A DNA stretch of 64,000 nucleotides from CAYRJD01 sp965247395 (GTDB lineage Bacteria > Actinomycetota > Acidimicrobiia > Acidimicrobiales > Poriferisodalaceae). Below the pieces are notes generated by a model. That model was not told where the DNA came from, ran no database searches, and saw only the letters and a program-made list of their open reading frames with translations. The stretch covers positions 434,001-498,000 of the forward strand of contig OZ252012.1 of NCBI GenBank assembly GCA_965247395.1, written 5' to 3'. A program made the position numbers and the translations under genes. Position 1 is the first letter of the stretch. Each line of letters opens with the position of its first letter. Of the stretch, positions 1 through 7,468 are shown one piece after another.

Positions 1-888
1 CCAGGTTTCCCCTCCCCAGTGTTTTAGTGAAAATGGGGGGTTGGCAATTACTATGTCGAACTGGTTGAGCTTGCCTTCATCGTCAACAAAGAGAGGGTTT
101 CGGAGTGTGTCGCCGCGAATGATCTGGGCATCGTCAACGTCGTGGATATAAAGATTCATCCTGCCGATAGCGGACGAGGTTTGGTTTATTTCTTGCCCGT
201 AGAACCGCATCTGAGCGGTCCTCTTGCCAGAGGTCTTAATTTCGTATGCAGCTTCAATCAGCATGCCAGCCGAGCCGCAGGCTGGGTCGTATATGGAATC
301 GGTTGGCTCGGGAGCAAGTATTTTGACCAGCAGATGCACGACAGCTCGGGGCGTGAAGAATTGTCCGGCAGACGCTGCGTTTTCGTCTGAAAACTTTTTT
401 AGTAGATATTCGTAACCATCCCCGAGCATGTCATTTGGTACTTGGCTCGGTGAGATGTTGTAGCGATGGAAGTACTCGAACAGGCGTTGGAGCCTTTCAG
501 GCGGCATCTTGTTCGGATCAGCCCAGGGGGCATTGCCGAAGATTCCGGCGAGTCGGTCCGGATTTGCCTGCTCGATTTTCTGGGTGATCTCTTGGATGGC
601 AACACCATGGTTTTCTGCGACTCGGCGTAGGTCGTTCCAATGGCAACCTTTTGGGATGTCGAATTTGTGGTAGTTGGCCTCTATCTCTGGTACGAGGTCA
701 TCACCCCACTCGGCTACTGCTTTTGCGTGCTCATCGTCCCAGGTGTCCGATAATCGCTTCAAAAAGAGGATCGGGAAAATGAAATCCCGCAGATTGACTG
801 GGTCTACAGGGCCTCGAAGAATGTCGGCGGCTCCCCAGAGCCAAGATTCAAGCTCTTGTTGAGATAGGGAAGGGGGGGGGGCAGCCAT
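1..888 (-). CDS. hsdM: Type I restriction-modification DNA methyltransferase subunit HsdM (N-terminal part, runs off the window)
   Basis: Reading from 888 down to 1 gives 296 codons without a stop. The product should be the N6-adenine methylating subunit that works with HsdS and HsdR. An HsdM N-terminal helical domain (QQELESWLWGAADILRG near residues 10-26) is followed by the AGQFFTPR motif (174-181), the SAM-binding motif DPACGSAGML (201-210) and the catalytic NPPF (283-286). The C-terminus lies beyond the window. The ATG at 888 is followed at codons 3-6 by ten consecutive C on the coding strand (872-881); no other in-frame ATG, GTG or TTG lies close downstream. The gene points away from the tRNA-Ala 3' end 52 bp upstream, so the tRNA could mark the edge of an accessory region (inference). 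Confidence 0.9.
   Translation of the reverse strand, partial: MAAPPPSLSQQELESWLWGAADILRGPVDPVNLRDFIFPILFLKRLSDTWDDEHAKAVAEWGDDLVPEIEANYHKFDIPKGCHWNDLRRVAENHGVAIQEITQKIEQANPDRLAGIFGNAPWADPNKMPPERLQRLFEYFHRYNISPSQVPNDMLGDGYEYLLKKFSDENAASAGQFFTPRAVVHLLVKILAPEPTDSIYDPACGSAGMLIEAAYEIKTSGKRTAQMRFYGQEINQTSSAIGRMNLYIHDVDDAQIIRGDTLRNPLFVDDEGKLNQFDIVIANPPFSLKHWGGETW
872..881. repeat. Homopolymer of ten G (ten C on the hsdM strand)
   Basis: The tract covers codons 3-6 of hsdM. With ten C the frame is open. With eleven C the frame meets TGA at codon 14, and with nine C it meets TAG near codon 28. Change by one base would therefore switch the methyltransferase off. A miscalled homopolymer length in assembly is the main alternative. 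Confidence 0.85.
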
Positions 889-940
889 CTTGCGCGAACT
901 CTTCCGCGCTAGGAGGCGTTTACAGACGCGTAGCTGGGTG

Positions 941-1016
941 TGGTGGAGCTAAGGGGAATCGAACCCCTGACCTCTTCCATGCCATGGAAGCGCTCTACCA
1001 ACTGAGCTATAGCCCC
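941..1016 (-). tRNA. tRNA-Ala (GGC)
   Basis: The reverse strand folds as a standard 76-nt cloverleaf: acceptor GGGGCTA paired with TAGCTCC, D-arm AGCTCAGTTGGTAGAGC, anticodon stem CTTCC/GGAAG around loop ATGGCAT (anticodon GGC), and T-arm AGGGGTTCGATTCCCCT. The 3' CCA is encoded. Its 3' end faces the hsdM gene, the orientation expected if an element had integrated at the tRNA end; no duplicated attachment sequence is visible in the window. Confidence 0.95.
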
Positions 1017-1115
1017 GTACCTACTCACAAGTTAAAAAAATCTACCAGCGGCACTTGGTGGTGGTTACCTTCGGGGTGCGAGAATGGTCACAAGAGATTT
1101 GCGGAGGTCTGAAGA

Positions 1116-1454
1116 GTGAGCATTATCGTTGAAGTAGAGAAGCTGGGTGAGGAGATGGAGCGCTTCGGGTATCAGGCCTATTTGCTGAGCGTCAGCGACG
1201 ACTCCACCGCGCACATAGCGCATCTCACGTTTTCTCTCACTGATGGCGCGCTGCGCTGCGGTGCCAGCAGAACCGCCGCAGGCAACGTCAAGGAACGTCC
1301 ACGAGTGTCGGTGCTATGGCCGCCGTTTGAAGCTGACGGCTATTCGATGATCGTGGACGGCGACTGTGAATTGTCTAGTGGCACTGCGCTAGACGGCGGC
1401 GATGAGCTAGTGGTTAGACCAGTTACCGGAGTGTTGCATCGGCCAGCTGCCTGA
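1116..1454 (+). CDS. Small pyridoxamine-phosphate-oxidase-like FMN split-barrel protein
   Basis: The 112-residue product has the spacing of the single-domain PNPOx-like fold: early strand YLLSVSDDSTAHIAHLTFSL, then ALRCGASRTAAGNVKERPRVSVLWPP, then a strand ending MIVDGDCELS. Family members bind FMN or F420, but the substrate cannot be read from the sequence. The GTG start at 1116 has GGAGG nine bases upstream (1102-1106). The stop codon falls inside the first unit of a 14-bp tandem array. The neighbouring F420-dependent oxidoreductase makes an F420 link possible, but that is only inference. Confidence 0.65.
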   Translation: MSIIVEVEKLGEEMERFGYQAYLLSVSDDSTAHIAHLTFSLTDGALRCGASRTAAGNVKERPRVSVLWPPFEADGYSMIVDGDCELSSGTALDGGDELVVRPVTGVLHRPAA

Positions 1455-1516
1455 CTGCTGCTGCCTAACTGCTGCTGCCTAACCGTTGCTGGCTGACCGC
1501 TTCTGGCTAAGCCGCT
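1447..1516. repeat. Five tandem copies of a 14-bp unit (consensus CTGCCTAACTGCTG)
   Basis: Units start at 1447, 1461, 1475, 1489 and 1503 and drift gradually in sequence. The array spans the last codons of the split-barrel gene, the gap between convergent genes and the stop of the oxidoreductase gene. The unit length is not a multiple of three, unlike the arrays inside genes in this window. Confidence 0.85.
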
Positions 1517-2523
1517 TTTAGATCGTTGAAGATCGTGCTCCAGCGGTCGGAGTCGCCCTCATACGGTGCATAGAAGCTGACCCTGTCCACCACATCGCTG
1601 TAGCGGCCCTTCAGTTCTTCGGCCACTTTTTCAGGCTCTGCCACTACCGCAAACGCACTCAAGATGTCGTCGGTGATCATCTGACCCATCTCTACCCATT
1701 TGCCTTCTTTAGACATTCCGTTCAACTCGGTTTGCAGATCGCCCCAACCGTGGCAATCCAGCACCGGCCGGTAAGCCGGGGTTGAGCCATAAAAAGCGAT
1801 CTGTTGCTTGACGCTTTGAGTGGCTTTGTCCATCTGCTCTTCGGTGTTGCCGGTCACGATGAACGACGGTCCGGAAATGGTGATGTCGCTAAGCGAACGG
1901 CCAGCTTTGGCAGCGCCGCGCTCCAATGCTGGGATGGTCTCTTCTCGTAGATATTTCTCAGTAGTAAAGCCGTGGCACATAAACAGATCGCAGGTCTCAC
2001 CGGCGACCTCTGTCATCAGCGGCCCAACGCCAGCTAGCGCCACCTTCGGAGCGCCGTGAGGGTTTTCACCCGGATCAAAGAACGGGCTCATCAGCGTGTG
2101 CTGATAGAAGTCGCCGCGAAAGTCGAGCTTCTCTCTGGTGTTCCAACTGTTCCAAATGGCCTTGATTGCGAGAATCATTTCACGCATGCGAGCCGCAGGC
2201 TTCGACCATTCCATTGAGAAACGCTTAGTGATATGCGGCTTGATTTGACTGCCTAGCCCCAGAATGAACCGCCCGCCCGAAAGAAGTTGTATGTCGTTAG
2301 CGCTGTAGGCCAGCGACATTGGATTGCGAGCAAACCCCACCACGATGCTGGTGCCAAGCTCCACGCTGTCGGTTGCGTGCGCCATCAGCGGCAGCATCGT
2401 GAACGGATCGTGGCTGGTTTCGGGCACCCACAAGCCGTCGTAGCCAAGCTCTTCTTGTTTGCGGGAGGACTCCATGATCCCGTCAAACCCGCTAGTTACA
2501 CCAATACCGCCGTCAACCTTCAT
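1507..2523 (-). CDS. LLM-class F420-dependent oxidoreductase (TIGR03617-like)
   Basis: The product is a 338-residue luciferase-like monooxygenase-family protein, expected to use coenzyme F420H2. Family hallmarks are an N-terminal KVDGGIGVTSG, GYDGLWVPETSHDPF, the strand VELGTSIVVGFARNPM, and GGRFILGLGSQIKPHI followed by RFSMEW. The physiological substrate of this family is not known. An ATG at 2523 is preferred over the longer frame starting at 2670, because homologues begin with this KVDGG stretch and the longer form would run into the divergent thioredoxin gene at 2611. The gene ends inside the 14-bp repeat array. Confidence 0.85.
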   Translation of the reverse strand: MKVDGGIGVTSGFDGIMESSRKQEELGYDGLWVPETSHDPFTMLPLMAHATDSVELGTSIVVGFARNPMSLAYSANDIQLLSGGRFILGLGSQIKPHITKRFSMEWSKPAARMREMILAIKAIWNSWNTREKLDFRGDFYQHTLMSPFFDPGENPHGAPKVALAGVGPLMTEVAGETCDLFMCHGFTTEKYLREETIPALERGAAKAGRSLSDITISGPSFIVTGNTEEQMDKATQSVKQQIAFYGSTPAYRPVLDCHGWGDLQTELNGMSKEGKWVEMGQMITDDILSAFAVVAEPEKVAEELKGRYSDVVDRVSFYAPYEGDSDRWSTIFNDLKAA

Positions 2524-2610
2524 AAGCACCACGCTAGTAGGAGCGGCATTTGGTTTTCTAATGTCGCTGCAACGTGCGGCTAATGGCGTGGCTAGCGATA
2601 CTGGGAACGC

Positions 2611-3276
2611 ATGATTGATGTAACCGACGCAACGTTCAACGAAGAGGTCATCGCGGCCAGCCATAACCAACCCGTGGTGGTGGATCTATGGGCACCGTGG
2701 TGTGGTCCCTGCAAGTCGCTAGCACCTATTTTGGAAAAGGCGGTCGCAGACACTGACGGTGCGGTGTTGGGTGCCAAGGTGAACATCGACGAAAACCCAG
2801 AGGTTGCTCGCGCCATGCAGGCGCAATCGATTCCGTTGGTGGTGGCCTTCAAAGATGGAGAGCCCGTTGATGGGTTTTTGGGAGCCCAAGGTGAGCCAAT
2901 GGTGCGAGATTTTGTCTCCAAGTTGTTGCCTGAGCCGTCTCTGTTGGTTGCTGGTGCCGATGTGCCAGACGCAGAGGAAGCGGCTGCGAACGAAGCAGTT
3001 GCGAGCAGCCCTGAAGCAGGCAGCGCACCTAAGGTGCAGGTCATAGGACCAGATGGAGAAGCGGTAGGGGCTGTAGAGGAAGTTTCGGTCATTCCAGCCG
3101 AACCCAAGCCCGAGTTTGATCTAGCCGAAGTGGAAGCCGAGCTAGAGGCGCTGTTAGCTACCGTCAAAACAAATGACGCAGATCGGCAAAAGTTTGTGGA
3201 GTTGCTGGAGCTGCTGGGTGCCGAGCATCCCGCAACCGCTTCTTGGCGCAAGCAACTCTCAGCCACGCTGTACTGA
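2611..3276 (+). CDS. Thioredoxin-domain protein with C-terminal TPR-like segment (YbbN/CnoX type)
   Basis: Residues 1-110 form a thioredoxin fold with an intact WCGPC redox motif and the cis-proline segment SIPLVVAFKDGE. A loose Ala/Glu-rich linker (about 120-170) leads to a short TPR-like end containing ELEALLATVKTND and KFVELLELLG. This arrangement matches YbbN/CnoX, a chaperone-redox holdase family, but the helical part is much shorter than in E. coli CnoX. The ATG at 2611 starts divergently from the F420 oxidoreductase, leaving about 87 bp for two promoters. Confidence 0.85.
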   Translation: MIDVTDATFNEEVIAASHNQPVVVDLWAPWCGPCKSLAPILEKAVADTDGAVLGAKVNIDENPEVARAMQAQSIPLVVAFKDGEPVDGFLGAQGEPMVRDFVSKLLPEPSLLVAGADVPDAEEAAANEAVASSPEAGSAPKVQVIGPDGEAVGAVEEVSVIPAEPKPEFDLAEVEAELEALLATVKTNDADRQKFVELLELLGAEHPATASWRKQLSATLY

Positions 3277-3356
3277 TGCAGCCGCAGTCAGCAGTGCTGA
3301 CACTGCCGATATTCCCGGCGCTGCTGCACCATTAGCACTGCACTGTTTGCCCTGGT

Positions 3357-4508
3357 TTGAAGCTGCTATCAGTCACTGCGTACTTCACGCAGTTCGCGGT
3401 GGCCGCTGGCCTAGGGGTCGTGTTCGGTTATCTGGCCGACCTGCAAGAGCGTTACGACCTGTCGGACCTGTCGCTCGGCATCATTGCCGGTTCTGGGTTT
3501 GCTGCGGCACTATTGACTCAGCTGGCACTTTCGCCGTTTGTAGATCGAGGGTTCGCTGGAGGGGTAACAGCGATCGCGATAGCCGCTGCGGCACTGGGTT
3601 GTTTCGGGTTCGTATTTGCAGAGCAAACCTGGACGCTGGCTTTTAGCCGAGGTCTGTCAGGGGTGGGCTTGGGGCTGTATTCAATCGTTGCCCGCAAGGC
3701 ACTAATCGGTATGGACGTAGCTGGCGGCGCGAGGAAGGTGGGTTTCCTGTTGTCATCCGGGGTAGCGGGCTTCATCAGCGGCCCAGCCATCGCATCGTCT
3801 TTGGGCACGATCACATTTGAGATGCCATTCATCGTGCTGGGGGTTGTGCTGGTCGTGTCCGGTTCGCTAGCCGCCGTTCTCTTCGGACGAATACCCATCG
3901 CTTCTGCCCGCGTCGACTACTCCCAGATAGGCGAGCTGCTTCGACGTCCTCGCATTCAGGCAGCGATCGGCGGCAGCGTTGCGTTGTGGGGTTTCATCGG
4001 CCTGTTCGATTCCACTGTCGACCGTTACCTCACAGACCTGGGTTTGTCCGACTTGGAGATAGCGGTCGGACTGCTAGTGATCGGCATTCCGGTGATTGTC
4101 CTGTCGCCAAGTGCGGGCACGTTGGGCGAGAGAATCAGTGGCAGCAAGATGTTTGTACCGGCCTATATAGCGATGGTTCCCGCTATTTGGATTTACGGGT
4201 TTGTCAACGGCTTGGCGATATTTATTGTGATCGGAATAATCGAGTCTGTGATCGAGTCGTATGCAGCCATGAGCACGCAGGTGCTTGTGTTAGAGGCCAC
4301 CGGCGCGGAGCGGGTTGCGATCGGCACCGCAGTGATTGAAGCGGCCGGTTTCACCGCTGCTCTGTTGACTGCGTTAATAGGTCCGGTGGGTTACGGCGCT
4401 CTAGGTCAGCACAAATTGTTTTTGCTCTGGGCGATCGGCACCGCGGTACCAGTTGCATTCTCCTTGCAGAGGTTGAGTAAGGCAAGGCAGGTAAGGCCAG
4501 TTAGCTGA
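3357..4508 (+). CDS. Major facilitator superfamily transporter
   Basis: The 383-residue product has about twelve hydrophobic segments and an MFS fold. The usual A-motif loop between TM2 and TM3 appears as SPFVDRGFAGG, and FSRGLSGVGLGLYSIVARKALIG fits TM4/TM5. The substrate cannot be predicted. The proposed start is TTG at 3357; a later start would trim TM1. A GC-rich hairpin follows the stop codon at 4515-4532. The next gene is comEA, but there is no clear functional link. Confidence 0.8.
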   Translation: MKLLSVTAYFTQFAVAAGLGVVFGYLADLQERYDLSDLSLGIIAGSGFAAALLTQLALSPFVDRGFAGGVTAIAIAAAALGCFGFVFAEQTWTLAFSRGLSGVGLGLYSIVARKALIGMDVAGGARKVGFLLSSGVAGFISGPAIASSLGTITFEMPFIVLGVVLVVSGSLAAVLFGRIPIASARVDYSQIGELLRRPRIQAAIGGSVALWGFIGLFDSTVDRYLTDLGLSDLEIAVGLLVIGIPVIVLSPSAGTLGERISGSKMFVPAYIAMVPAIWIYGFVNGLAIFIVIGIIESVIESYAAMSTQVLVLEATGAERVAIGTAVIEAAGFTAALLTALIGPVGYGALGQHKLFLLWAIGTAVPVAFSLQRLSKARQVRPVS

Positions 4509-4514
4509 ACAGTG

Positions 4515-4532
4515 GCCGCGTTCGCTCGCGGC
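4515..4532 (+). terminator. Possible hairpin terminator after the MFS gene
   Basis: GCCGCG and CGCGGC flank a six-base loop seven bases after the MFS stop codon. It is followed by GCAAAAAT, not a T-run, so it is at best a U-less terminator of the kind seen in actinobacteria. Confidence 0.3.
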
Positions 4533-4584
4533 GCAAAAATCCCCGCTAGAAATCGCCAAAACCCGTACTACGGTCGGGCGGAGA

Positions 4585-5250
4585 GTGGATTCCTATACCC
4601 CCACCAACTGGCGCTCGGTGGCCAAAGAGATGCGAGACGTCGGACATCGATTGGGATGGCGACCCGTGCTAGGTGTTTTTGCGGCCCTCGGCGCCTTAGG
4701 CATAGCTGTGTACCTGTTGGGGGTGCGAAACGGAGCGCCACCTCCGATCGATCTACCGCTGGCTGGTAGCAACGCTGCGGCACTACCGGAAGCAACCTTC
4801 AGCGAAACGCCGTCGAATCTGCTGGCGGTGCACATAAGCGGTGAAGTCATTACACCCGGCTTCTATGAAATCACCAGCCCAGCACGGCTGGATGACCTGA
4901 TCAGAAGCGCCGGCGGGCTAACGCCTCAGGCCGACACAACACGGATCAACCTGGCGCAACCGTTGAGCGACTCCGACCGGCTATTCGTACCGACCATCGG
5001 TGAGCCATTGCCAGCAGGCTTAGGCAGCGCAGGCTCATTTTCGTCAGGCGACAGCGGTGCCCTGGTCAACATCAACACCGCCAGCGCGAACCAGCTAACG
5101 GTGCTGACCGGTATCGGCCCATCGCTGGCAGAGCGAATAGTCAAGCATCGTGAAACGCACGGCCCCTTCGCTTCGATTGATGCGCTTACGGCTGTCTCTG
5201 GTGTTGGTTCGAAAACTGTTGACGGTTTTCGTGACCAAGCCAAGATTTGA
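4585..5250 (+). CDS. comEA: Competence protein ComEA (SLBB plus helix-hairpin-helix DNA-binding protein)
   Basis: The 221-residue membrane-anchored protein should bind incoming double-stranded DNA outside the membrane and pass it to ComEC. One TM segment (about residues 28-47, VLGVFAALGALGIAVYLLGV) is followed by an SLBB-like domain (VHISGEVITPGFYEI through DRLFVPTIGEP). A C-terminal tandem helix-hairpin-helix follows (VNINTASANQLTVLTGIGPS ... FASIDALTAVSGVGSKTVDGF), a typical ComEA layout. The GTG at 4585 has GGCGGAGA just upstream. It lies 19 bp before comEC and is probably co-transcribed with it. Confidence 0.93.
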   Translation: MDSYTPTNWRSVAKEMRDVGHRLGWRPVLGVFAALGALGIAVYLLGVRNGAPPPIDLPLAGSNAAALPEATFSETPSNLLAVHISGEVITPGFYEITSPARLDDLIRSAGGLTPQADTTRINLAQPLSDSDRLFVPTIGEPLPAGLGSAGSFSSGDSGALVNINTASANQLTVLTGIGPSLAERIVKHRETHGPFASIDALTAVSGVGSKTVDGFRDQAKI

Positions 5251-5269
5251 CTAGTTGCGAGAGGGTTAG

Positions 5270-7339
5270 TTGCACGAAATAGTCCTCCCGCCTGCTCGCC
5301 GCTACGGCGGCCTGGCCGCGGTGAGTGACTATTGGATTGTCGGTTGTGCGATTGCAGCCTTCGCTGGTGCTTGGTTTGCGTGGGAATTGTCGCGCTGGTT
5401 GCCGTGGTGGCTCACAGCTTTCGCATTGGTGTTTGCGCTTGTAGCTCGCTTACCAGCGGTGCTCGTTGTTGGAGTGCTTGTGTTGGCTGCCGGTAGTGCC
5501 AGCCACGAGCTTGCCCGGTTAGCGCAACCCGCATCTGGCCCCATCGACGAAGGCGTGCTGATAGTGGCCGACCCGAAGTGGCGCCGCGGAGCGTTGAGTC
5601 TGCAAGTGCGGGTGTCGAGCACTGGTTACCGCTATCAGGCTTACGCACGCGGCCCAGTTGCTTACCGTCTAGAGGACGCTCTGCTGGGAGAACGTTGGCA
5701 TCTGACCGGTAAAGCTGAAACGGCTGATGAAGACAGTGGGCGTTACTTGTGGCCTCGCCATTTGGTTGGGGACATCCAAGTCAATGAGGCGCACTTTGTG
5801 GATGCCGGCTCTGCACCGTTTCGGTTTGCCAACTCGGTTCGAGGCCTCGTAAGCAGTTCGTCGAAGTCCTTGTCGCAACGCGATCAATCGCTGCTAGCAG
5901 GATTCGTTTACGGCGACGACCGAGAGCAGCTGCCCGAAGTGCTGCACGATTTCCGTGCCACATCGCTTACTCATCTGCTGGCGGTCTCCGGCTCCAACGT
6001 GGCTTTCGTGTTGTTGCTGGTGGCGCCTTTGCTGGTGCGCCTGAGATTGTGGTGGCGTCTGGTGGCCGTGGTGGTTTTGCTGGCGGAGTTTGCGCTGATT
6101 ACTCGAGCCGAGCCATCGGTGCTGCGCGCCTGTGTGCTAGCCGCTATGGCCGTCGGAGCACAAGCTGTAGGACGCAGTGCTTCAACCACTCGCCTGCTGG
6201 CATTAGCGGTGACGGTGTTGGTGGTGGCCGATCCATTGCTGGTTCATGCGGCCGGGTTTCAGCTATCGGTCGCAGCTGCTGGCGGCATCGTGTTAGGTGC
6301 AAGCGCGATTGAACGTCGTCTGCGAGGACCGCGCTGGTTGCGCCTGGCGTTGTCGATAACTCTGGCCGCTCAGTTAGGTGTGCTGCCGGTGCAGCTTTGG
6401 CTATTTGGCTCGCTGCCTTTGGTTTCGGTTCCGGCCAACGTCTTGGCGGGACCGATGGCAGGGCCAGCCATGATTTGGGGCTTAGTAGCAGGTGTGCTTG
6501 GTGGGCTGGCTGGTGACGCTGTCGCAGCTGTGTTGCATTTGCCTACTCAGTTCATGGTTGGCTGGGTTGCTGCGGTAGCTCGCTATGCGGCCGCTTTGAA
6601 TTGGCCAGCGATTGAGCCCAGCGAGCTGGTGTTGTTAGCAGGCGTGGTTGCTGTGGCCTTTGCGGCTAGACGATTTGTTGGCCGTGCTTTGCCTACTGGC
6701 GGTGCTTTGTTGGCTGGTGGTACTTCGTTAACTAGCCGTGCTTTTTTAACTAGCAAGGCAGCGCGCCTTGCGATTATTCCAGTTGCTTTGGTGGGAGTGT
6801 GGTTTGCGGCTAGCACGCACGAGCCGGAGCCTGTGATTTCTACGCACCTAGAAGTAATCGAGGCAAACGGCGGTGCCGATAGGGGAGCCGGTGGAGCAAC
6901 TGATGGCGTAGTCGGTGGAATAACTGGTGGAGTAATTGGTGGAGTAATAGTGGTGATGGATCGACCAGATCCGGCGTGGGCGTTAGACCGCCTGGCTGAT
7001 GTGGGCGTGAGAGACATTGATCTGCTCGTGGCACTTTCGTCTAGCCGATCGGGGCGTGAGGCGGTCCGAGCGATCCAGTCGCGTCATCAGGTAGATGAGC
7101 TGTGGACTCCACCAGGATTTGGAACGCTTAGTGCCAGCACCTCGAGCGTTCGCGTCATCACCGAGCCGACGCCGCTGCCAGTGCTGCTTGCAAACCGAGC
7201 CCTGCTTGTTAATTCTGCTTCGCTGACTAGTCGCACTGCAAACAACGCCGCTGGCAACGTGACAAGCAGAAGTAGTGCGGCTAACGGCATCAGAATGGTT
7301 GAACCCAGTGGCGACAACCGGCTGGCCCTGTCTAGCTAG
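5270..7339 (+). CDS. comEC: ComEC/Rec2 DNA-uptake channel with degenerate C-terminal hydrolase domain
   Basis: The 689-residue polytopic protein should form the inner-membrane channel for single-stranded DNA during transformation. It has an N-terminal DUF4131-type region, the competence-domain signature HLLAVSGSNVAFVLLL (around residue 235), and many TM segments up to about residue 510. The C-terminal metallo-beta-lactamase-like part is recognisable (VIVVMDRPDPAWALDRLADVG, IDLLVALSSSRSG), but the usual HxHxDH metal motif is replaced by SSSRSG, so nuclease activity is doubtful. Two in-frame tandem arrays, 18-bp units at 6683-6754 and 12-bp units at 6890-6949, lie between channel and tail. The start is TTG at 5270, 19 bp after comEA. 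Confidence 0.9.
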   Translation: MHEIVLPPARRYGGLAAVSDYWIVGCAIAAFAGAWFAWELSRWLPWWLTAFALVFALVARLPAVLVVGVLVLAAGSASHELARLAQPASGPIDEGVLIVADPKWRRGALSLQVRVSSTGYRYQAYARGPVAYRLEDALLGERWHLTGKAETADEDSGRYLWPRHLVGDIQVNEAHFVDAGSAPFRFANSVRGLVSSSSKSLSQRDQSLLAGFVYGDDREQLPEVLHDFRATSLTHLLAVSGSNVAFVLLLVAPLLVRLRLWWRLVAVVVLLAEFALITRAEPSVLRACVLAAMAVGAQAVGRSASTTRLLALAVTVLVVADPLLVHAAGFQLSVAAAGGIVLGASAIERRLRGPRWLRLALSITLAAQLGVLPVQLWLFGSLPLVSVPANVLAGPMAGPAMIWGLVAGVLGGLAGDAVAAVLHLPTQFMVGWVAAVARYAAALNWPAIEPSELVLLAGVVAVAFAARRFVGRALPTGGALLAGGTSLTSRAFLTSKAARLAIIPVALVGVWFAASTHEPEPVISTHLEVIEANGGADRGAGGATDGVVGGITGGVIGGVIVVMDRPDPAWALDRLADVGVRDIDLLVALSSSRSGREAVRAIQSRHQVDELWTPPGFGTLSASTSSVRVITEPTPLPVLLANRALLVNSASLTSRTANNAAGNVTSRSSAANGIRMVEPSGDNRLALSS
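6683..6754. repeat. Four in-frame copies of an 18-bp unit in comEC
   Basis: Units begin at 6683, 6701, 6719 and 6737 and encode RALPTG, GALLAG, GTSLTS and RAFLTS. They lie after the last channel TM segments. Confidence 0.8.
6890..6949. repeat. Five in-frame copies of a 12-bp unit (GGTGGAGTAATH) in comEC
   Basis: Units at 6890, 6902, 6914, 6926 and 6938 encode repeated Gly-Gly-Val-Ile-like tetrapeptides just before the degenerate hydrolase domain. The same 12-mer occurs in the hemW insert at about 13890-13924. Confidence 0.85.
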
Positions 7340-7468
7340 CTCTAGCCAACTGAACCGTCCTGCTCGAACCGTCTTGGCGACAAGAGCTAACTCTGATACG
7401 CCGTTGCAACTGTGTGCACAAGCAATCACGCGTCTAGTCGACTCCACTCTGCGACTAGTTTCTAAGCG

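Noticed and set aside
3173..3646. Open frame overlapping the thioredoxin and MFS genes
   Set aside because: It is out of frame with both well-supported genes and has no recognisable domain.
7320..7350. Apparent abundance of CTAG/GCTAGC, often depleted in bacteria
   Set aside because: It looks frequent by eye here and elsewhere, but without counting against expectation I cannot claim enrichment.
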